Positions 1 through 9,117 are shown, counted from the first letter of the stretch. The stretch is DNA of 64,000 nt from Paracoccaceae bacterium (GCA_018222585.1 JAAFAB010000001.1:780198-844197), one strand, 5' to 3'. Notes: generated by a model not told the origin, from the sequence alone. Translations and numbers: made by a program.

Positions 1-46
1 CCCTCCCATCCCCACCGGTGGCCTTCCGCGACGGAGCAGCGCCCGC

Positions 47-946
47 ATGACCTATCAGCACGCCCTGACCAGCCGTACGGAGGGCATCCGCCCGACCGCG
101 CCCGTGAAGTGGCGGGTGCTGGATGGCCTCATGGGCGTCTTCTGGCAGGCCGAGGCCCACGCCGGGGCGCAGGGCTACTATCGCTCTGCCGATCCGCGTA
201 TCCTGTTCTTCTTCAACGATGTCGCCCCGCATATCCGCATGACCGAGCGTGAGGGGACCAGCCCCGGCGCCTGGCGCCCCATGGCGCGGGCGATCTACGT
301 GCCAGCCGGAGTGCCGATGTGGACGCAGTTCACCTCTCCGCACCGCTTCTCGCATGTCGACCTGCACCTGCACGAGGACCGGCTGCTGAAGTTCCTCAGC
401 CCCGCCCTTGGCACCTCTGCGGCGCGCGCCGCCATCGCCCGCCCGGTCGAGCTGCAGGAGACCCGGGCGATGGAGATGCTGGCGACCCTGCTGGTCGAGG
501 AGGTGACGGAGCCGCGCAAGCCCGGGCTCTATGCCGAAAGCCTCGTCGGCAGTATCGTCACCGGGCTGCTGGATCTCGGAGAGCCCGAGCCAGAGCGTGC
601 CGAGGGACGGCTGACCGCCGCCCAGATGCGCCGGTTGCAGGCCGCTTTCGACGCCCGGGGCGGGCGGCGGCTGACCGTGGCCGAGATGGCCGAGGCGGTG
701 GGATTGTCGGAAAGCTGGTTCGCCCATGTGTTCAAGAGCACGGAGGGCACGACCCCGATGCAATGGCAGCTCAACCGGCGAATCGACCTGGCCAAGTCGC
801 TGCTGGCGGAAAGCCCGCTGAGCGTCGCCGAGATCGCCTCGCGGCTGGGATTCTCGGACCAGGCACATCTGACCAAGGTCTTCCGACAGGTCGCCGGCGA
901 GACCCCCGCCGCCTGGCGCCGCGCGCGGCAGGCGACGGCGGGGTAG
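47..946 (+). CDS. AraC-family transcriptional regulator
   Basis: A 299-residue protein whose C-terminal third has the two helix-turn-helix units of AraC/XylS regulators: LTVAEMAEAVGLSESWFAH, then LSVAEIASRLGFSDQAHLTK followed by an FRQVAGETPAAWR end. The N-terminal part looks like a cupin-type ligand-binding domain but has no clear ligand signature. A GGAG at 33-36 precedes the ATG by 10 bases. It converges on the TonB-dependent siderophore receptor, and AraC regulators commonly sit beside and activate siderophore receptor genes when the siderophore is bound. The regulatory link here is inferred from position only; the family call is firm. Confidence 0.9.
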   Translation: MTYQHALTSRTEGIRPTAPVKWRVLDGLMGVFWQAEAHAGAQGYYRSADPRILFFFNDVAPHIRMTEREGTSPGAWRPMARAIYVPAGVPMWTQFTSPHRFSHVDLHLHEDRLLKFLSPALGTSAARAAIARPVELQETRAMEMLATLLVEEVTEPRKPGLYAESLVGSIVTGLLDLGEPEPERAEGRLTAAQMRRLQAAFDARGGRRLTVAEMAEAVGLSESWFAHVFKSTEGTTPMQWQLNRRIDLAKSLLAESPLSVAEIASRLGFSDQAHLTKVFRQVAGETPAAWRRARQATAG

Positions 947-977
947 GCGGCGGCAGGGTAGGCGGCGGCGGGATAGG
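941..977. repeat. 15-bp tandem repeat spanning the AraC stop codon
   Basis: Two nearly identical 15-base units (GGGTAGGCGGCGGCA, GGGTAGGCGGCGGCG) at 941-955 and 956-970, followed by a degenerate partial third. The first contains the AraC stop codon (TAG, 944-946). A GC-only hairpin (CCGGCCC/GGGCCGG, 979-996) follows; it has no T-tract, so a terminator role is unproven. Confidence 0.7.
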
Positions 978-1006
978 CCCGGCCCCGGAGGGCCGGACCG
1001 GAGGGT

Positions 1007-3172
1007 TTACCAGGTGCGGCGCAGGGTGGCGCTGATCGCCCGGCCGGGATTGTAGAAATCCGCGCCGAAGCCACCGTAGGCCACATGCTTCTCGTCCGTC
1101 AGGTTGGTCACGCTGAGGCTGAACTCGGTCGCCTGCGAGACCTGGTAGCTGAGCGAGGCGTCATAGATCACCGCCGCCTTGGTCGACATCGTGTTGGCGT
1201 CGTCGAAGTTGTAGGATCCGGTGTAGCGCGCGCCGAGGCCCAGGGTCATGTCGCCCCGCGCCCCCGCACCCGGCAGGTCGTAGTTCAGCCAGAGCGAGGC
1301 CATGTGTTCCGGCACGAAGGCCAGCTGGTTGCCCTCGTTGCCGCTGGTGCCGTTCTCGACGATCTCGGAGTCGAGCCAGGAGTAGCCGGCGGTCAGGGCC
1401 AGGCGGTCGGTCATCTCGACCCGCGCTTCCAGATCAAGGCCGCGCACGCGCACCTCACCGATGGTCTCGTCCTGCAGGGTCGCCGGGTTGGTGCGGGTGA
1501 TGTTGGTCTTGCTGAGATCGTAGAGCGCCGCGCTGAACAGGGCGTTTGTGCCCACGGGGCGATACTTCACACCCAGTTCCAGTTGCTCGCCGCGCTCGGG
1601 GTCCAGCCCGATCGAGGCCGGCACCACCGATTCCGCGTAGGAGCCGTAGACCGACAGATCCGGGCTGACCTTGTAGGTGACCCCCAGCCGGGCGGTGTCC
1701 TCGGAGTAGCTGGCCGAGGAGGTGGCGCTGGTCAGCAGGTTGGTGCGCTCGACGTCCAGCCAGTCGTGGCGCAGCCCGGCGGTGACGATCCAGCGCCCGG
1801 CGAAGGTCAGTTCCTGCTGCAGGTAGAGCGCGCTGCCCTCGTCCTCGGTCCGGCTGGCGGCATAGGGCGCGAGGCTGCCGAGGTCGATGCCACCGCTGTA
1901 GACCGGGTTGGTCCAGTCGATCGGATCTGCCCCGGTGAACCAGCTGGTGCTGGTCTGCTCGGTCCGGCTGACCTCGATCCCGCCCAGCGTCCGGCTTTCC
2001 ACGCCACCGAAGGCGGTGTCGTATTGCAGATGTGCATCCGCGACGAAGTCGGTCCCCTGCGAGTCGTTGGCATAGTAGGAACGCGTGGCGGTGGTGCCGC
2101 CGCTGGTGCCGCCGACGTAGACATAGCCGAAGTCCGTGGCGATGTCGGAATAGCGGGCCGAGGCACCGAAGGTCAGGCCGCCGCCGAAATCGTGATCGAA
2201 GAGCAGTGTCAGCGTGTCGCGATCGGTGCCGCGATAGTTGAAATCGGGTTCGCCGAAGAACACCGAGCGGTCGAAATCGGTGCCGACCGGATGGCCACCG
2301 CTGCCGGGCACACCGTCCTTGTCCAGGTGGTCGATCACCAGGCTGAGCGAGGTCAGGTCAGTCGGTCGCCAGGTCAGGCCGGCCATCAGGAAGGTCTCGT
2401 CATCGCGCGAGTGGTCGTATTCCTTTTCCGCGTCGCGCAGCAGGCCGGTGACGCGCCACGACAGGGTGCCCGCCTCGCCGATGTCGTCCCCGAAGTCGAA
2501 ACCGACCTCTTTCTTGTCGAAGGAGCCGACGGTGGCATAGGCCTCGCCGTAGCGGCTCTGTTTGGGCAGCTTGCTGACGAAGTTGACCGAGCCGCCGGGA
2601 TCGGACACCCCGAAGGTGGTCGAATTGGCGCCCCTCACCACCTCGACGCGCTCATAGGCATAGGTCTCTTCCCGCACCCCGCCGAAGGCCGAGCCGAGCG
2701 ACAACCCGTCGCGATAGCTGTTGGCATCGAAGCCACGGATACGGAAGAAGTCGAACCGGTCGTCCGAGCCGTAGAAGTCGGTGACCACGCCGGGCGAATA
2801 CTGCAGCACCTGCTCGACATCCGTGGCGCCACGGGCGCGGATCTCGGCGGCGGTGATGACCGAGACACTGGCCGGCGTGTCCAGGATATCGGTTGCCATG
2901 CCGCTGCCCGCCGAGGTCTCGGTGGCAACGATGGTGGTCTGGTCATCCTCGGTGCCCTCGACGGTAATCGGCGCCAGGGTGACCGTCTGATCCTCCTGCG
3001 CGCGCAGGGCGCCGGGGGCGAGGGCCAGGGCCGCGGTGCCGCCCAGCAGGAGGGCCTTCAGGCCGCGCGCCGGGATCGGGGCAGCAGGCCGTCGGCCAAT
3101 GGATTCTCGGCCCATGAAATCTCGGCCAACGGAATCTCGGCCAAGGGAATCTCGGGGGGTGATCTGCATCAT
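1007..3172 (-). CDS. TonB-dependent siderophore receptor
   Basis: A 721-residue outer-membrane receptor for a ferric siderophore. After a basic leader there is a hydrophobic signal segment ending near ALRAQ (about residues 39-59). A TonB-box-like stretch (VTLAPITVEG) and the plug domain follow, with DTPASVSVITAAEI, FRIRGF, YERVEVVRGANST and the GGSVNFVSK segment typical of FhuA/FpvA-type plugs. The long beta-barrel ends in a terminal Trp (RRTW). The leader carries a 5-residue repeat (RDSLG/RDSVG/RDFMG/RESIG), so the true start is uncertain: ATGs at 3172 and 3169, with an in-frame ATG at 3115. The gene is divergent from the binding-protein-dependent importer that would carry its cargo across the inner membrane. 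The siderophore type cannot be read from sequence. Confidence 0.93.
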   Translation of the reverse strand: MMQITPRDSLGRDSVGRDFMGRESIGRRPAAPIPARGLKALLLGGTAALALAPGALRAQEDQTVTLAPITVEGTEDDQTTIVATETSAGSGMATDILDTPASVSVITAAEIRARGATDVEQVLQYSPGVVTDFYGSDDRFDFFRIRGFDANSYRDGLSLGSAFGGVREETYAYERVEVVRGANSTTFGVSDPGGSVNFVSKLPKQSRYGEAYATVGSFDKKEVGFDFGDDIGEAGTLSWRVTGLLRDAEKEYDHSRDDETFLMAGLTWRPTDLTSLSLVIDHLDKDGVPGSGGHPVGTDFDRSVFFGEPDFNYRGTDRDTLTLLFDHDFGGGLTFGASARYSDIATDFGYVYVGGTSGGTTATRSYYANDSQGTDFVADAHLQYDTAFGGVESRTLGGIEVSRTEQTSTSWFTGADPIDWTNPVYSGGIDLGSLAPYAASRTEDEGSALYLQQELTFAGRWIVTAGLRHDWLDVERTNLLTSATSSASYSEDTARLGVTYKVSPDLSVYGSYAESVVPASIGLDPERGEQLELGVKYRPVGTNALFSAALYDLSKTNITRTNPATLQDETIGEVRVRGLDLEARVEMTDRLALTAGYSWLDSEIVENGTSGNEGNQLAFVPEHMASLWLNYDLPGAGARGDMTLGLGARYTGSYNFDDANTMSTKAAVIYDASLSYQVSQATEFSLSVTNLTDEKHVAYGGFGADFYNPGRAISATLRRTW
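3101..3160. repeat. four 15-bp tandem repeats in the receptor leader
   Basis: Four 15-base units with core GAATCTCGGCCAA (3101-3115, 3116-3130, 3131-3145, 3146-3160) lie inside the 5' end of the receptor reading frame. On the minus strand they encode the pentapeptide series RESIG, RDFMG, RDSVG, RDSLG. Unit length is a multiple of three, so copy-number change would keep the frame. Confidence 0.85.
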
Positions 3173-3488
3173 GATGCGTGTCCCAACTTTGTTTTTCTTG
3201 TTGCGTCTCGGTGTCCGGCGGGCTGGCGGAGCATCGCGATCCGCCGCTGGCTGGCCGGGAGGATGCCGCCTGCCGGGCGCTCCGCCCGGGGTCGACCCGT
3301 CCCGAGTCCGCTTGGCCTCTACCCCCTCCGCGATCCCCCGTATTGTCTAATCCTACTTTTTTTGTCGGAAACTGCGGGAAATTTGGTCTATGCCCGTTTC
3401 GGGGTCGCTTCGGGGGCCTCCGCGCGCTTGACGGGCGGGGGTTGCCATGGAACCCCGGCGCCGCATTCACCCCTTCGGGAGATCCTCC
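3173..3488. other. divergent intergenic region between receptor and importer
   Basis: 316 bases without a credible gene. The part nearest the importer has an AT-rich patch around 3340-3375 (a run of eight T at about 3356-3363) standing out from the GC-rich background, a plausible place for iron-responsive promoters of both transcripts. I found no clear Fur-, Irr- or RirA-type box by eye, so no operator is called. Confidence 0.4.
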
Positions 3489-4460
3489 ATGCCCCTCTGT
3501 CGCCGCCCCCTGCTTCTTGGCCTGCTGGCCGCACCGCTGCTGCCCCTGCCCCTCTCTGCCGGCGAGGTCGCCCATGCCTTCGGCACCACGGCCATCCCGG
3601 ACGCACCGCAGCGCGTGGCGACCGTGGCCTGGGCCAACCACGAGGTACCGCTGGCCCTCGGCGTGGTGCCCGTTGGCTTTGCCCGGGCGAATTTCGGCGA
3701 TGATGATGGCGACGGGCTGTTGCCCTGGGTCGCCGAGCGGCTGGCAGAGCTGGGCGCCGAGGCACCGCCGCTGTTCGACGAAGGCGACGGCATCGACTTC
3801 GAGGCGGTGGCGAGCGCCGCACCGGACGTGATCCTGGGCGCCTACTCGGGCCTCAGCCGGCAGGACTACGAGACCCTGTCGATGATCGCCCCCACCGTGC
3901 CCTATGCCGAGGCGCCCTGGTCGACCGACTGGCGGCAGATGATCCGGCTGGACAGCGCGGGCATGAACATGGCCACCGAGGGCGAGGCGCTGATCGCCCG
4001 CATCGAGGCCGAGATCGCCGAGGTCACCGCCGCCCACCCCGAGCTGGCGGGCAAGACGGCGATGTTCATCACCCATCTGGACAGCCGCGACCTGAGCGTG
4101 GTGCGCTTCTACACTGCCAATGACACGCGGGTGAAATTCTTCCACGACCTCGGGCTGGAGATGCCCCGCAGCGTCCGCGAGGCCTCCACCCCCGGCCAGT
4201 ACGCCGGAGAGATCAGCGCCGAACGGATCGACGCCTTCGACGACGTGGATATCCTGGTGACCTATGGCGGCGCCGATCTGATCGCCAAGCTGCAGGCCGA
4301 TCCGCTGACCTCGCGGATGCCGGCCGTGGCCAATGGCGCGGTGGTGCTGCTGTCCAACGACCCGCTCGGCACGGCGGCCAATCCGACGCCGCTGTCGATC
4401 TCATGGGTGCTGGAAGACTACGTCGACCTGCTGGCCGAGGCGGCGCGCAAGTCCGAATGA
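3489..4460 (+). CDS. iron-siderophore ABC transporter, substrate-binding protein
   Basis: A 323-residue periplasmic protein of the FecB/FepB class that hands ferric siderophore to the FecCD permeases encoded next. The start at 3489 is preferred over an upstream in-frame ATG at 3447 because it gives a clean Sec signal (PLCRRPLLLGLLAAPLLPLP, then an AGEVAHAFG mature end). Family features include TTAIPDAPQRVATVAW, 'DVILGAYSG' and 'QMIRLDSAGMNM' in the N lobe, and 'DDVDILVTYGG' in the C lobe. It is the first gene of a four-gene importer operon whose frames overlap by 4 bases at each junction. Confidence 0.93.
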   Translation: MPLCRRPLLLGLLAAPLLPLPLSAGEVAHAFGTTAIPDAPQRVATVAWANHEVPLALGVVPVGFARANFGDDDGDGLLPWVAERLAELGAEAPPLFDEGDGIDFEAVASAAPDVILGAYSGLSRQDYETLSMIAPTVPYAEAPWSTDWRQMIRLDSAGMNMATEGEALIARIEAEIAEVTAAHPELAGKTAMFITHLDSRDLSVVRFYTANDTRVKFFHDLGLEMPRSVREASTPGQYAGEISAERIDAFDDVDILVTYGGADLIAKLQADPLTSRMPAVANGAVVLLSNDPLGTAANPTPLSISWVLEDYVDLLAEAARKSE

Positions 4461-5488
4461 GTGCTGCCGCCCGTCCCCTCTCTGCCCGGCGCCGCAGCGA
4501 GCGGCTGCGCCTGCTCTGGCTCTGCCTGCTGCTGGTGGCGCTGGCGGGCGCGCTGGTGCTGTCGGTCTCCTTCGGGACGCGCGACGTGGGCTGGGCCGAG
4601 ATCCGCGCCGGGGTCGGCGGGCAGCTCGAGACCATCGGCCAGGCCGCCGTCGCCGCGCGGGTGCCGCGCAGCCTGCTGGCGGCGCTGGCCGGGGCCTCGC
4701 TGGGCCTGTCGGGTGCGGTGATGCAGGGCATCACCCGCAATCCTCTGGCTGATCCCGGCATCCTCGGCGTCAACGCCGGGGCCTCGCTGGCGGTGGTCAT
4801 CGGCATCGCCTGGTTTGGCATGTCGGGCACACCAGCCTTCCTCTGGACGGCCATCGCGGGCGCCGGGGTGGCGGCCTGTTTCGTCTATGCCGTCGGCTCG
4901 ATGGGCCGGGGCGGAGCGACGCCGCTGAAGCTGGCACTGGCCGGGGCGGCGACCTCGATCGCGGTCTCGTCGCTGACCATGGCCGTGCTGCTGCCCCGTG
5001 CCGACATCGCGGGCGGCGCGAAAGCCTGGGAGGTCGGCGGCGTCGGCGGCGCCACCTTCGCGGGCATCACCCCCGCCCTGCCCTTCCTCGGGCTGGGGAT
5101 GCTGATCGCGTTCGGCTCGGCGAAGAACCTCAACATGCTGGCGCTCGGGGACGAGGCGGCGGCGGGGCTGGGCGGCCGGGTGGCCCGGGCGCGCGCCATC
5201 GCGGCGCTTGGCGCCATCCTGCTGTGCGGCGCGACCACGGCGATCTGCGGGCCCATCGGTTTCGTCGGGCTGGTGGTGCCGCACCTCTGCCGGGTGCTGG
5301 CCGGGGTCGACCACCGCTGGCAATTGCCCTTCTCGGCGCTGAGCGGGGCGATCCTGCTGCTGCTCGCCGATGTGCTGGGCCGCCTCCTCGCCCGTCCGGC
5401 AGAGCTGGATGTCGGCATCGTCACCGCCTTCCTCGGCGCACCTTTCTTCATCTGGATCATCCGCCAGCGCCGGATCCGAGAGCTATGA
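4457..5488 (+). CDS. FecCD-family siderophore ABC permease (first subunit)
   Basis: A 343-residue, highly hydrophobic inner-membrane permease. Family motifs are PRSLLAALAGASLGLSGAVM, 'QGITRNPLADPGILGVNAGA' and, near the C-terminus, 'GPIGFVGLVVPHLCR', which holds the FecCD coupling loop for the ATPase. The ATG at 4457 overlaps the stop of the binding-protein gene (ATGA), indicating translational coupling. It pairs with the next gene to form a heterodimeric channel. Confidence 0.94.
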   Translation: MSAAARPLSARRRSERLRLLWLCLLLVALAGALVLSVSFGTRDVGWAEIRAGVGGQLETIGQAAVAARVPRSLLAALAGASLGLSGAVMQGITRNPLADPGILGVNAGASLAVVIGIAWFGMSGTPAFLWTAIAGAGVAACFVYAVGSMGRGGATPLKLALAGAATSIAVSSLTMAVLLPRADIAGGAKAWEVGGVGGATFAGITPALPFLGLGMLIAFGSAKNLNMLALGDEAAAGLGGRVARARAIAALGAILLCGATTAICGPIGFVGLVVPHLCRVLAGVDHRWQLPFSALSGAILLLLADVLGRLLARPAELDVGIVTAFLGAPFFIWIIRQRRIREL

Positions 5489-6534
5489 GCCCCCTTTCCG
5501 CCCCGCCCCTTTCCGCCCGGCTTGCCGCCAGCCGCAGCGCCGGCCTGCGCCACCACCGCCGCTTGCTGACCCTGCTCAGCCTGCTGCTGCTCGCTGCCGC
5601 GGCGCTGACGCTCTGCCTCGGGCAGAGCGTCACGCCGCCTGCGGATGTGCTGCGGGTGCTGGCCGGTCAGTCCGTGCCCGGCGCCAGTTTCACCGTCGGC
5701 ACCCTGCGGCTGCCCCGGCTGCTGCTGGCGGCAATGGCGGGGATGGCCTTCGGGCTGGGCGGGGCCAGCGTGCAGACCCTGCTGCGCAACCCTCTGGCCA
5801 GCCCCGACATCATCGGCATCACCTCGGGCGCGGCGACGGCGGCGGTCTTCGGCATCGTCGTGCTGGGCCTCGGCGGGGTGCCGGTGCAGCTGCTGGCGGT
5901 CGCCGCGGGCCTCGGTGTCGCGGCGCTGGTCTACCTGCTGTCCTGGCGCGGCGGCGTAGCGGGCGCACGGCTGATCCTTGTCGGCATCGGCCTCTCGGCC
6001 ATGCTGCAGAGCGCCACCGCCTATATCCTGCTGAAGGCCCCCGCCTGGTCGCTGCAGGAGGCGATGCGATGGCTGACCGGCAGCGTCAACGGCGCACAGC
6101 TGGCCCAGGCCCTGCCGCTGCTGCTGGCGCTGCTGGCCTTCGGCGCGCTGCTGCTGAGCCGCAGCCGCGACCTCGAGGCCATGCGGCTTGGCGACGATGC
6201 CGCCGCCGCGCTCGGCGTCCGGCTGGGGCGGGTGCGACTTCTGGTGACGCTGGGCGCGGTCGGGCTGATCTCGACCGCCACGGCACTCACCGGGCCGATC
6301 TCTTTCGTCGCCTTCCTGGCGGGGCCGATCGCGGCGCGGATCTGCGCCCCCGGGCGGCCCGTGCTGCTGCCGGCGGCGCTGGTCGGCGCGCTGCTGGTCG
6401 TGCTGGGCGACTACGCGGGCCAGTTCCTGCTGCCCGCGCGCTACCCGGTCGGCGTCGTCACCGGCGTGCTGGGCGCGCCCTATCTCATCTACCTGATCAC
6501 CCGGGTGAACCGCACCGGCGGAGGACTGGCATGA
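5485..6534 (+). CDS. FecCD-family siderophore ABC permease (second subunit)
   Basis: A 349-residue paralogue of the preceding permease, with PRLLLAAMAGMAFGLGGASV, 'LLRNPLASPDIIGITSGAA' and the C-terminal 'GPISFVAFLAGPIAARIC' segment. The second copy has LAGPIAARI where the first has LVVPHLCR, as expected of the D-type partner in FecCD or FepDG pairs. It starts at the ATG overlapping the previous stop (5485) and ends overlapping the ATPase start. An in-frame extension back to 5224 lies inside the upstream permease and is not credible. Confidence 0.93.
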   Translation: MSPLSAPPLSARLAASRSAGLRHHRRLLTLLSLLLLAAAALTLCLGQSVTPPADVLRVLAGQSVPGASFTVGTLRLPRLLLAAMAGMAFGLGGASVQTLLRNPLASPDIIGITSGAATAAVFGIVVLGLGGVPVQLLAVAAGLGVAALVYLLSWRGGVAGARLILVGIGLSAMLQSATAYILLKAPAWSLQEAMRWLTGSVNGAQLAQALPLLLALLAFGALLLSRSRDLEAMRLGDDAAAALGVRLGRVRLLVTLGAVGLISTATALTGPISFVAFLAGPIAARICAPGRPVLLPAALVGALLVVLGDYAGQFLLPARYPVGVVTGVLGAPYLIYLITRVNRTGGGLA

Positions 6535-7352
6535 CACTGCAAACCCAAGGCCTCGTCGCCGGCTACGGAGACCGGCGGATCCTGCACGGCATCGACCTGA
6601 GCATCGTGCCCGGGCAGATCACCGCCATCGTCGGCGCCAATGCCTGCGGCAAGTCCACCCTGTTGCGCTGCATGACGCGGCTGCTGCGCCCCGAGGCGGG
6701 CGAGGTGCGGCTGGATGGCACCTCGATCCACCGCATCGCGCCGCGCGCCCTGGCCCGCCGCGTCGGTCTGCTGCCGCAATCACCCGTCGCGCCCGAAGGC
6801 ATCACCGTTGCCGATCTGGTCAGCCGGGGGCGGCATCCGCACCAGGGCCTCTTCGCCCGCTGGCGCCCCGAGGACGAGACCGCCCTGGCCCGCGCGCTGG
6901 AGGCCACCGGCACCGAGGCCCTGGCCGACCGCGCCGTTGACGAGCTGTCCGGCGGGCAGCGCCAGCGGGTCTGGATCGCCATGGCGCTGGCCCAGGAGAC
7001 CGACATCCTGCTGCTGGACGAACCGACGACCTATCTTGATATCGCGCACCAGGTCGAGGTGCTGGACCTGCTCTGCGACCTCAACCGCAACCGGGGCACG
7101 ACCGTCGTGATGGTGCTGCACGACCTCAACCTTGCGGCGCGCTACGCCGACCGGCTGGTCGCCCTGCGCGACGGGCGCCTTCATGCCGAGGGCAGCGCCG
7201 AAGAGGTGCTGACCGAAAGCAACGTGGAAGAGGTCTTCGGGCTGAAGAGCCGGATCATCGCCGACCCGGTCTCGGGGCGACCGATGATGCTGCCGCTCGG
7301 GCGGCACGGGATGCTGGCCGGGATCGGGCTGGCGGCGGGGGTCGGGGCCTAG
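6531..7352 (+). CDS. siderophore ABC transporter ATP-binding protein
   Basis: A 273-residue ATPase of the FecE/FepC class that powers ferric-siderophore import. Walker A is GANACGKST, the ABC signature LSGGQRQR is followed by Walker B (ILLLDEPTTYLD), and the switch His lies in VMVLHDLNLAARYADR. The 'TTYLDIAHQVEVL' stretch after Walker B is typical of iron-siderophore ATPases. The start at 6531 overlaps the permease stop; the end overlaps the convergent ferric reductase gene by 4 bases. Confidence 0.95.
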   Translation: MTLQTQGLVAGYGDRRILHGIDLSIVPGQITAIVGANACGKSTLLRCMTRLLRPEAGEVRLDGTSIHRIAPRALARRVGLLPQSPVAPEGITVADLVSRGRHPHQGLFARWRPEDETALARALEATGTEALADRAVDELSGGQRQRVWIAMALAQETDILLLDEPTTYLDIAHQVEVLDLLCDLNRNRGTTVVMVLHDLNLAARYADRLVALRDGRLHAEGSAEEVLTESNVEEVFGLKSRIIADPVSGRPMMLPLGRHGMLAGIGLAAGVGA

Positions 7353-8422
7353 GCCGTCGACGTATCGGTCCAGTAGGCCGAGAGGTAATGCGCGCCGCGC
7401 GGCAGCTTCCAGTCCTCGCGCATCCGCGCACGCAGGCGCTGCGCCGCCGTGGTCTCGCCCGCGAACCAGAGGAAGCCGGGAGTGCCGTGCTGATCCACCC
7501 GCGCCTCCAGCCAGTCGGCGGCCGAGCCGCCGGCGTCACGGCAGAGCACTTCGACCAGCGGGCGGATATCCTCGGGAATCGCCTCCTTGGCGGCCTCGTC
7601 GGCCAGTTCGATCACCGCGCGGGCGCGGCCTTCATGGTGGGTGAGGATGCGCAGGATGGCCGGCAGGGCGGTCTCGTCGCCACCGATCAGCAGGTCGTCC
7701 GTATCCGGGAACCAGCCGCCGCCGGGGCCGGAAAGGCCGACAAGACTGCGCGGCTCGGTGCCGGCCAGCAGGCCCTCGGCCCAGGCGCAGGTCGGGCCGC
7801 GGCCATGGGTGTAGACGTCGAACTCGATCCAGCCCTCTTCGGGCGAGACCGCGACGATGGTATAGGCGGGGGTGTGCAGCTTGTCTTCGCCCTCGGGCCA
7901 GCGGGTGCGGCCCTCGGGCGAGACGCAGGGCCAGACCGGAGTACGTCCCGGCGCGGGAATGGCCAGACGGAAGTGCATCCCGGTCTCGGCAAAGGGGGCA
8001 AGGGTCTCGCCGCTGACGCGCAACCGGATGAAATCGCGGTTGATCCGCCAGGCGCCGGTCACCGTGACAAGGCGGAAGTTGGCGGGCAGCGCGGGGGTAT
8101 CCGTCGCGCACCCAGCCTCCTCTCCTGCCCAGGCGACACCGCTGACGCCTTCCAGTTCTTCGGTCAGGTAAAAGACCGTGTCGCGCATCATCTGCAGCGT
8201 GCCCGCATCGCGCGCCCGCACCCCCAGCACCAGGCCGCGCTCGTCCTGGCGCAGGTCGACGAGGCCCACCGAGGTCGTGCAGGCGAAACGGCCCGGACGG
8301 TCCTCCTGCACCTCGCCGTATTCCAGGCTGCGGGCGCGCAGGGCGGCGAAGGTCGCGGGACCGTCGACACAGGTGATCAGCGCATCCATGGAAAAGCTCT
8401 GCGGGTCAGGGGAGAGGGTCAT
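7349..8422 (-). CDS. siderophore-interacting protein (ferric-siderophore reductase) with N-terminal DUF2218-like domain
   Basis: A 357-residue cytoplasmic flavoprotein expected to reduce and release iron from imported siderophore. From about residue 105 it matches the ViuB/SIP family: an FAD-binding barrel with AYTIVAVSPEEGWIEFDVYT and a glycine-rich GPGGGWFPDTDDLLIGGDETA stretch for NAD(P)H binding, ending in LRARMREDW and an HYLSAYW tail. Residues 1-95 (MDALITC, RFACTTSVGLVDLRQDERG, ARDAGTLQMMRDTVFYLTEE) look like a fused DUF2218 domain. The ATG at 8422 is preferred because an AAAGG lies 7 bases upstream; an in-frame extension to 8521 lacks support. It faces the importer operon tail to tail. 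Confidence 0.88.
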   Translation of the reverse strand: MTLSPDPQSFSMDALITCVDGPATFAALRARSLEYGEVQEDRPGRFACTTSVGLVDLRQDERGLVLGVRARDAGTLQMMRDTVFYLTEELEGVSGVAWAGEEAGCATDTPALPANFRLVTVTGAWRINRDFIRLRVSGETLAPFAETGMHFRLAIPAPGRTPVWPCVSPEGRTRWPEGEDKLHTPAYTIVAVSPEEGWIEFDVYTHGRGPTCAWAEGLLAGTEPRSLVGLSGPGGGWFPDTDDLLIGGDETALPAILRILTHHEGRARAVIELADEAAKEAIPEDIRPLVEVLCRDAGGSAADWLEARVDQHGTPGFLWFAGETTAAQRLRARMREDWKLPRGAHYLSAYWTDTSTA

Positions 8423-8634
8423 GGGGGAGCCTTTCTGTCGGGTCCGGGGTGCGCCGGGGCGGGCCGTCGGGTGCGGAGTAGCAAACCCTAGCAAAATCGT
8501 CAAGAATGACGCAGGCAGCACGCCGCAGACAGCCCACCAAGGCGCCGGGGCGTTTCGGTTTCTGCTTCAAACCCTTGCGCCGCTGTGCGATGGAAGATGA
8601 ACCGCCCTGCCCCCAACCCCCGGACCCCACAGCG

Positions 8635-9117
8635 ATGACTGCACTGGACGCGCGTGATCTTGCCATCCTGAAGGCCGTGGCCACCCATGGACGGATCACC
8701 AAGGTCGAGCTTGCCGAGCTGATCGGCCTGTCACCCTCGCCGACCTGGACACGGCTGAAACGGCTGGAAAAGGCCGGGCTGATCGAGGGCTACGGCGCGC
8801 GGCTGAACCTGCGCAAACTGGGCCCCTCGGTGACCGTCTTCGTCGCCGCCGAGCTGGGGGAGCACAAGGCCGCCTCGTTCCAGGGATTCGAGCAGGCGGT
8901 GCAGGGCCTGGAAGAAGTCGTGGCCTGCTGGGCCCTTGGCGGTGGTTTCGACTACCTGCTGCAGATCGTCACCCGCGATATCGAGAGCTATCAGGCGCTG
9001 ATCGATCACATGCTGGAAGCCCGCATCGGGCTGGCGCGCTATTTCACCTATATCGTGACCAAGCCGGTGAAGGGCCCCGGGCTGCCGCCGCTGGACCTGC
9101 TCTTCGGAGATCCCTAG
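8635..9117 (+). CDS. Lrp/AsnC-family transcriptional regulator
   Basis: A 160-residue regulator: a winged helix (LDARDLAILKAVATHGRITK, then LAELIGLSPSPTWTRLKRLE) followed by an Lrp RAM/ligand domain (VTVFVAAELGEH, VVACWALGGGFDYLLQIVTRD, ARIGLARYFTYIVTKPVK). The start at 8635 gives the usual short N-terminus; an in-frame ATG at 8590 is possible and neither has a clear ribosome site. It lies 133 bases upstream of the semialdehyde dehydrogenase/aminotransferase pair and probably controls them in response to an amino acid, as is usual for local Lrp paralogues. Confidence 0.9.
   Translation: MTALDARDLAILKAVATHGRITKVELAELIGLSPSPTWTRLKRLEKAGLIEGYGARLNLRKLGPSVTVFVAAELGEHKAASFQGFEQAVQGLEEVVACWALGGGFDYLLQIVTRDIESYQALIDHMLEARIGLARYFTYIVTKPVKGPGLPPLDLLFGDP

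Noticed and set aside
979-996. GC hairpin as a bidirectional terminator between AraC and receptor
   Set aside because: No T-tract on either strand, so not called as a terminator.
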